Origin: Planctomycetota bacterium | Lineage (GTDB): Bacteria; Planctomycetota; PLA2 | Length of the DNA stretch: 64,000 nt | Assembly: GCA_021776735.1 (NCBI GenBank) | Contig: JAJFFH010000070.1 | Coordinates: 1-64,000 of the forward strand | Reading direction: 5' to 3' | In this document: one piece after another, positions 59,467-64,000 of the stretch | How positions within the stretch are numbered: the first letter of the stretch is position 1 | Layout of the letters: every line of letters begins with the position of its first letter | Notes under the pieces: model-generated | Seen by the model: the letters and a program-made list of their open reading frames with translations, nothing else | What the model was told of the DNA's origin: nothing | Database searches by the model: none | Program-made: the position numbers and the translations under genes

Positions 59467-61134
59467 ATGCGGTACGCTGCGCGCGTGCGAGAGATCCACC
59501 CCCCCACCGGAACCGAGCTGACCTGCCGCCACTGGGGTGCCGAAGCGATGTATCGCATGATTCAGCACAACGTCAGCCCCGGCGTGGCGGAAGATCCCGA
59601 GAAGTTGATCGTGTACGGCGGCACCGGACGCGCCGCGCGCAACTGGGAGTGCTTCGACGCGATCCTTACGACCCTCAAGCGGCTGGGCGAGGACGAGACG
59701 CTGCTGATCCAGTCGGGCAAGCCGGTCGGGGTCTTCAAGACCCACAAGGACGCGCCGCGTGCGCTGCTCGTGAACAGCCAGCTCGTACCGCACTGGGCCA
59801 CATGGGAGCACTTTCGCGAGTACGAGCGGATGGGGCTCACGATGTACGGTCAGATGACCGCGGGTTCGTGGATCTACATCGGCACGCAGGGCATCGTGCA
59901 GGGTACATACGAGACCTTCGCGGCGGTCGCCGACCAGCACTTCGATGGCTCGCTCGAGGGCAAGCTGCTCGTGACCGGCGGCTGCGGCGGCATGGGCGGC
60001 GCGCAACCGCTTGCCGCAACGATGGCGGGCGCGTGCTGCCTCATCGCGGATGTCGAACGCCGCCGGCTCGACATGCGCATCGAAACGCGTTACCTCGACG
60101 TCGTCGCGGACTCGATCGACGAGGCCCTCGAGATGGCCGAAGCGCGCGAGCCGAAGTCGATCGGTGTCCAGTGCAACATCGTCGAACTTTTGCGCGAACT
60201 CGCCGCGCGCGACCTCACGCCGGACGTGCTCACGGACCAGACCTCGGCGCACGACCCGCTGAACGGCTACGTCCCGGTCGGTATCACGTTCGAGGAAGCG
60301 TTGGCGCTGCGCGAAGCGGACCCGGACGACTACGCGAGGATGTCGCTCGCCACGATGGTCGAACACGTGCAGCTCATGAACACGCTGATGGACCGCGGCG
60401 CGATCACGTTCGACTACGGCAACAACCTGCGCGGCCACGCCGTCGAGGGCGGCCTCGAAAAAAACCAGGCCTTCCGCTTCCCGGGATTTGTGCCCGCCTA
60501 CATCCGCCCGCTGTTTTGCGAGGGCAAGGGCCCGTTTCGCTGGGTGGCGCTGTCCGGCGATCCAAAAGACATTCACCGCACGGACGAACTCGTGCTCGAA
60601 CTGTTCCCCGACGACGAGCCGCTCGCGCGCTGGATCCGCCTCGCCGGCGAAAAGATCGCCTTCCAGGGCCTTCCGTCACGCATCTGCTGGCTCGGCTACG
60701 GCGCCCGCGCGAAGTTCGGTCTCGCGCTGAACGACCTCGTGAAGCGCGGCGAACTCAAGGCCCCCATCGTGATCGGCCGCGACCATCTCGACTGCGGCTC
60801 GGTCGCCTCGCCCTACCGCGAAACCGAAGCGATGAAGGACGGCTCCGACGCGATCGCCGACTGGCCGATCTTGAACGCGCTGCTCAACACGAGCGCGGGC
60901 GCCACATGGGTCTCGGTCCACCACGGCGGCGGCGTCGGCATCGGCTACTCGATCCACTCGGGCATGGTCGTCGTCGCGGACGGCACCGACGAAGCGGCAC
61001 GTCGCCTCGAACGTGTGCTCACGACCGATCCCGGCACAGGCGTCATGCGCCACGCCGACGCGGGCTACGAACAAGCCATCGACTGCGCAAGAACAAGGGG
61101 CGTCGATCTACCGATGGTGAACAACGATGAGTAA
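59467..61134 (+). CDS. hutU: Urocanate hydratase
   Basis: HutU hydrates urocanate to imidazolone propionate. From the ATG at 59467 the 555-residue protein has [49 protein letters not shown] (NAD-binding), [22 protein letters not shown] (with the conserved Cys) and [17 protein letters not shown]. All are standard. A GTG at 59485 is an alternative start. The 17-mer begins at the base after the TAA stop. Confidence 0.95.
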   Translation: MRYAARVREIHPPTGTELTCRHWGAEAMYRMIQHNVSPGVAEDPEKLIVYGGTGRAARNWECFDAILTTLKRLGEDETLLIQSGKPVGVFKTHKDAPRALLVNSQLVPHWATWEHFREYERMGLTMYGQMTAGSWIYIGTQGIVQGTYETFAAVADQHFDGSLEGKLLVTGGCGGMGGAQPLAATMAGACCLIADVERRRLDMRIETRYLDVVADSIDEALEMAEAREPKSIGVQCNIVELLRELAARDLTPDVLTDQTSAHDPLNGYVPVGITFEEALALREADPDDYARMSLATMVEHVQLMNTLMDRGAITFDYGNNLRGHAVEGGLEKNQAFRFPGFVPAYIRPLFCEGKGPFRWVALSGDPKDIHRTDELVLELFPDDEPLARWIRLAGEKIAFQGLPSRICWLGYGARAKFGLALNDLVKRGELKAPIVIGRDHLDCGSVASPYRETEAMKDGSDAIADWPILNALLNTSAGATWVSVHHGGGVGIGYSIHSGMVVVADGTDEAARRLERVLTTDPGTGVMRHADAGYEQAIDCARTRGVDLPMVNNDE

Positions 61135-61241
61135 AGCCAACGGACGGCGATTCACGCCCACGGTGAACCGGACGCGCCCGCTGCTGGAACCTGACGAAAG
61201 TCCGCGTAGCGAAGTTTCGAGTGCATCGCCGTCCGTATGCT
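61135..61241. repeat. Inverted 17-mer pair and hairpin between hutU and hutI
   Basis: The plus copy (61135-61151, AGCCAACGG variant) abuts the hutU stop. The minus copy (61225-61241, AGCATACGG variant) ends 21 bases before hutI. Between them, GAAAGTCCGC and GCGAAGTTTC (about 61197-61217) form an imperfect hairpin of the convergent-end family, although the flanking genes here are co-directional. Confidence 0.85.
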
Positions 61242-61262
61242 GTCTTCCGATTCGGCCCAACC

Positions 61263-62489
61263 ATGGTTGACCTCCTCATTCAGAATGCTTCGCAGATCCT
61301 GACGCTCGCGCGTGCGGGGCTTGATGCGCCGTATGCCGGGCGCGACGCCGGGGAGCTCGGCATCGTGGACGGCGCCGTGGCCATCGAGGGCGGGCGCATC
61401 GTCGCGGTCGGGGCGGACGCGGTCGGGACGACGGCGGAGCGGGTCGTCGATGCGCGCAAGGGCGTCGTGCTGCCCGGGTTTGTCGATTGCCACACGCATG
61501 CGGTGTTTTACGGCGGGCGCGCGGACGAGTTCGAGGATCGCGCGCGCGGCGTGTCGTACGCCGAGATCGCGCGGCGCGGCGGCGGGATTCGGGCGACGGT
61601 GCGCAAGCTGCGCGCGGCCAGCGACGAGCAGTTGAACGCCGCGGTGAGGCGCCACTACGATCGTTTTTTGCGTCTCGGTACGACGACGATCGAGGCCAAG
61701 TCGGGGTACGGGCTGTCGCTCGAACACGAGTTGCGGTCGTTGCGCGCGCTCGGGATGGATCACCAGCTCGATGTCGTGCGCACGTGTCTCGCGGCGCACA
61801 CCGTCCCGGACGAGTTTCACAGAAACCCGAGGGGCTACCTCGATCTGGTGTGCGACGAGATCTATCCCGCGGTCGCGCGCGAGGGGTTGGCGAAGTACTG
61901 CGACGTGTTCGTCGAGCGCGGCGCGTTCACGTTCGACGACGGCGAGCGGGCGCTGGAGGCAGGCAAGGCGCACGGACTGCGCGGGCGCGTGCACGCGGAC
62001 CAGCTCTCGCGCAACGGCGGCGCCCGGCTCGCCTGCCGCGTCGGCGCCATTACCGCGGACCACCTCGAGTACGCCACCAAGGAAGACGCGGTCGCGATGC
62101 GCACCGCCGGGGTCATCGCCGTCCTGCTCCCGGCCGCGAACCACATGCTCGACCAGCAAGAACGCCCGCCGGCGCGCGCGATGATCGCGCACAGCTGCCC
62201 GATCGCCGTGGCCACGGACTTCAACCCGGGCTCGGCCCCCACCCAATCGATGCCGCTCACGCTCAACCTCGCGTGCGTACGCTTCGGCCTATCGGTCGCG
62301 GAAGCCCTGGTCGGCGCCACCATCAACGGCGCCTGCGCCGCCGGCATAAACGACAAGGTAGGCAGCCTGGAAGTCGGCAAGCAAGCCGACGTGTTGGTCT
62401 GTGCGGTCCGCGACTACCGAGAACTGGCGTACTGGTTCGGCCACAACCCGGTGAGGCACGTCGTCAAGTCGGGCGTGCTTGTTCGATAG
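61263..62489 (+). CDS. hutI: Imidazolonepropionase
   Basis: HutI opens the imidazolone ring to formiminoglutamate. From the ATG at 61263, 408 residues, with the amidohydrolase motifs VLPGFVDCHTHAVFYGGRADEF (first metal His pair), TTTIEAKSGYGLS, HADQLSRNGGARLA, AVLLPAANHMLD and AVATDFNPGSAPTQSMPLTLNL. The pathway continues with HutF/HutG-type enzymes not in the window. A GTG at 61221 would include the preceding 17-mer in the coding frame; I consider the ATG more likely. Confidence 0.94.
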   Translation: MVDLLIQNASQILTLARAGLDAPYAGRDAGELGIVDGAVAIEGGRIVAVGADAVGTTAERVVDARKGVVLPGFVDCHTHAVFYGGRADEFEDRARGVSYAEIARRGGGIRATVRKLRAASDEQLNAAVRRHYDRFLRLGTTTIEAKSGYGLSLEHELRSLRALGMDHQLDVVRTCLAAHTVPDEFHRNPRGYLDLVCDEIYPAVAREGLAKYCDVFVERGAFTFDDGERALEAGKAHGLRGRVHADQLSRNGGARLACRVGAITADHLEYATKEDAVAMRTAGVIAVLLPAANHMLDQQERPPARAMIAHSCPIAVATDFNPGSAPTQSMPLTLNLACVRFGLSVAEALVGATINGACAAGINDKVGSLEVGKQADVLVCAVRDYRELAYWFGHNPVRHVVKSGVLVR

Positions 62490-62500
62490 AGGCAGCCGGG

Positions 62501-62833
62501 ATGAAGCCCCTGTTCGACGAGAACCTCGCGGCGCGCCTTGTCAAGGATCTTGCCGACATGTATCCGGGCTCCGCGCACGTTCTGACGCTCGGTCTTGCCG
62601 GGGCTGGCGACCGGGCGATCTGGGATCGCGCGGCCGCAGAAGGCTTTGTTCTCGTCACGAAAGACGAGGACTTCCATCGCCTGAGTGTGCTGCTTGGTCC
62701 GCCGCCTAAGGTGATCTGGATCAGACTTGGCAACTGCGCGACGGCAGATGTGACGGGGCTGCTGCGCTTTCGAGCGAACGCGGTGCGTGCGTTTGCGGAA
62801 CACACAGAGACCGCTTTCTTGGAGCTCGGGTGA
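62501..62833 (+). CDS. DUF5615 PIN-like toxin-family protein
   Basis: From the ATG at 62501 the 110-residue frame reads MKPLFDENLAARLVKDLADMYPG, then ATKDEDFHR-like VLVTKDEDFHRLSVLLGPPPKVIWIRLGN, the DUF5615 family pattern. It probably acts as an RNase toxin. Its usual partner, a DUF433 antitoxin on the same strand, is absent; a DUF433 gene lies downstream but on the opposite strand. Confidence 0.85.
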   Translation: MKPLFDENLAARLVKDLADMYPGSAHVLTLGLAGAGDRAIWDRAAAEGFVLVTKDEDFHRLSVLLGPPPKVIWIRLGNCATADVTGLLRFRANAVRAFAEHTETAFLELG

Positions 62834-62917
62834 GTGAGCGATCGTGGACCGACGCGGCCGCGGACCGATAGGCCGTTCATTGTTCGATCGCGTGGCCGAG
62901 GGGCATCCGACGCGCCC

Positions 62918-63145
62918 TTAGCTGCCGGGGATGCTCGCCAGTCTGCGTTCACGTTCCGCCGCAAAAGCTAGGCACGCACGCAGATCCTCGCGACAAAGTT
63001 GCGGAAAATCGACGAGAATCTCATCCTCGCTCATTCCGCTCGCAAGGTACGAGAGCACGTCACCGACCGTGATCCGCGTCCCACGGACGATCGGCTTCCC
63101 GAAGCGGACCTCGGCATCAACCACGATACGCTCGCGATAGTCCAT
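62918..63145 (-). CDS. DUF433 family protein (VapB-like antitoxin), second copy
   Basis: The 75-residue frame MDYRERIVVDAEVRFGKPIV, RGTRITVGDVLSYLASGMSE and LCREDLRACLAFAAERE is a full DUF433 protein. It converges on the DUF5615 gene instead of preceding it, so the TA pair is rearranged. An attC lies 178 bases above its start, so it may itself be part of the second cassette segment. Confidence 0.85.
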   Translation of the reverse strand: MDYRERIVVDAEVRFGKPIVRGTRITVGDVLSYLASGMSEDEILVDFPQLCREDLRACLAFAAERERRLASIPGS

Positions 63146-63323
63146 ACATGAATCCTATGCCGCCCCAACGACTCCGTCAAGGCGCCCCCCGCCGCCGATC
63201 GCGCCAGCAGCGGCCAGCTGATGGCGGTCCTCAGATCTTCACGCTTTTTGCTCCACCTGTATCGAACCCGAAAGTCGGGGGCTCGACCTGACTTTGCGTA
63301 GCAACTCATCGCGCCGCCGTGCG

Positions 63324-63386
63324 GTCTAACGCCTCGGCCGATCAGCGGCGACGCGAAGCGCGGTCCGCTGCATCGTCTTGTTGGGC
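63324..63386 (-). other. attC recombination site (second)
   Basis: Bounded by GTCTAAC (63324-63330) and GTTGGGC (63380-63386), both within RYYYAAC/GTTRRRY. Length is 63 bp, as in the first site, and the inner arms with the single extra C are nearly identical. Read on the minus strand it fits R'' GCCCAAC to R' GTTAGAC. The same 192-bp element follows at the same distance. Confidence 0.88.
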
Positions 63387-63407
63387 GGCGCGCCCGGGAA
63401 CTGGTTT

Positions 63408-63575
63408 TCAGCCACAGAGGACTCCGAGATCACAGAAGCGTTCGAACGGGATTTCGCGGAGCCGAAATTCGACTGGGAGAGCCTCGTCGTGGATCGACCC
63501 CAAGAGACCGGGATCCATGTGGCGATGCACGTCGATCGCCGCCGCGATGATCTGCTCGGTGAGCGGGTCTCCCAT
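63408..63575 (-). pseudogene. GxxExxY protein, N-terminal fragment (copy 2)
   Basis: MGDPLTEQIIAAAIDVHRHM, then DPGLLGSIHDEALPVEFRLR, to CDLGVLCG, with the same truncation as copy 1. Differences from copy 1 are substitutions only; no indel is needed. Not in the ORF track in this frame. Confidence 0.72.
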
Positions 63576-63602
63576 CTCTGTGACCTCTGTGATCTCTGTG
63601 GC
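63411..63602. mobile_element. 192-bp element with CACAGAG-rich terminal inverted repeats (copy 2)
   Basis: Ends GCCACAGAGGACTCC (left) and the reverse complement of CTCTGTGACCTCTGTGATC (right) are as in copy 1. Length equals copy 1, 192 bp. The attC and spacer next to it are also shared. Confidence 0.7.
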
Positions 63603-63875
63603 CAGAACTTCTCATCGTCCGCCCAACTGCTGCTTATCTGGTTCCGCACAAGACGACGGCCTTCTGGACTCGTGCAGTCTATCTCGAATCGGGATGGACT
63701 GCACGGGCGCTGCTGGATAAGACGCACGCCGTGGTCGCCTCCCGTCGCGCCGTGCTCTTCGGTCTATGAGCCCCCCCGGAAGTGCTCGCCTGGCCGGATT
63801 ATCGCATGTGTGCTCGCGTGCGATGCGGGCGTTCCGCGTCCGCAGGACGCTGTATCGTGGTGTCGCGTGAATACG

Positions 63876-64000
63876 ATGACGCACGAGCAACTCATGGCGC
63901 GCGCAGGCGAGTTGGCGCTGGACGGCGTGCAGCGCGGCGATGGCGGGCCCTTTGGAGCGGTCGTCGCTCGTGACGGGGTGATCGTGGGCGAAGGATGGAA
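63876..64000 (+). CDS. Nucleoside/guanine deaminase, N-terminal fragment (runs off the window)
   Basis: The frame MTHEQLMARAGELALDGVQRGDGGPFGAVVARDGVIVGEGW matches the start of cytidine-deaminase-fold guanine or tRNA adenosine deaminases (GxGGPFGAVVVxDGxxVGEGxN). The catalytic HAE and CxxC would lie beyond the window. A GTG at 63867 is an alternative start. It is not in the ORF track in this frame. Confidence 0.75.
   Translation, partial: MTHEQLMARAGELALDGVQRGDGGPFGAVVARDGVIVGEGW

Noticed and set aside
62115-62124. ATCGCCGTCC in hutI
   Set aside because: An exact 10-nt core match, but the following bases TGCTCC differ and the residues VIAVLLP are conserved in HutI; treated as coincidental.

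Overview
The window is GC-rich DNA from a Gram-negative bacterium, most likely a planctomycete or a close relative. Several features support this: kdsB (LPS), a PEP-CTERM protein, HEAT/von Willebrand A secreted proteins, a TIGR03790-like protein, an ECF sigma factor divergent from a Ser/Thr kinase, and many secreted TPR or hypothetical proteins. The lineage call is an inference from gene content. No rRNA, tRNA or CRISPR array was seen.

Layout. 0-2 kb: edge of an IS1595-type element, a DUF433 gene, an RluD-like pseudouridine synthase. 2-10.6 kb: HEAT protein, SurA-like PPIase, lipoprotein-kdsB-pyrG, CPBP protease, AAC(3)-like acetyltransferase. 10.6-12.5 kb: an integron-type cassette cluster without integrase (frameshifted AlkD, DinB, a GxxExxY remnant, a 63-bp attC). 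12.8-18.6 kb: ACP-FabH, TPR protein, DUF502, MoaD-like/BNR pair, ECF sigma factor. 18.6-31.6 kb: Ser/Thr kinase-TPR (frameshifted), HEAT-vWA protein, class III cyclase (frameshifted), acetyltransferase, cyclase-fold protein, CDF transporter, CMD protein, rsmG. 31.6-35.8 kb: PEP-CTERM protein, NUDIX, VIT1, LplA, VapC/antitoxin. 35.9-42.5 kb: a five-gene Ras-like GTPase operon (DUF4388/PEGA/PQQ giant, TPR-roadblock, roadblock, tail-anchored MglA, roadblock). 42.6-49.4 kb: small membrane protein, vWA protein, Rieske protein, methyltransferase, FHA protein, three glycosyltransferases. 49.5-62.5 kb: histidine utilisation genes hutH, then hutU-hutI, interrupted by regulatory-like-domain, TIGR03790, MarR, ankyrin and CAP-domain genes and an HNH pseudogene. 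62.5-64 kb: DUF5615, DUF433, a second attC with a second copy of the GxxExxY element, and the start of a deaminase gene.

The most striking feature is not a gene. A 17-nt sequence, consensus AGCAAACGGACGGCGAT, occurs about 31 times (roughly one per 2 kb), both between genes and inside many unrelated coding regions, where it writes short peptides such as QTDGDV or IAVRLL into the protein. Copies alternate strand almost regularly and favour the sense orientation at or just after gene ends, often beside hairpins. It resembles in behaviour a DNA uptake sequence or another genome-wide address tag. I know of no description of this one.

Several genes (cyclase, kinase, AlkD, HNH) carry single or multiple frameshifts. 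These may be real decay or assembly error.
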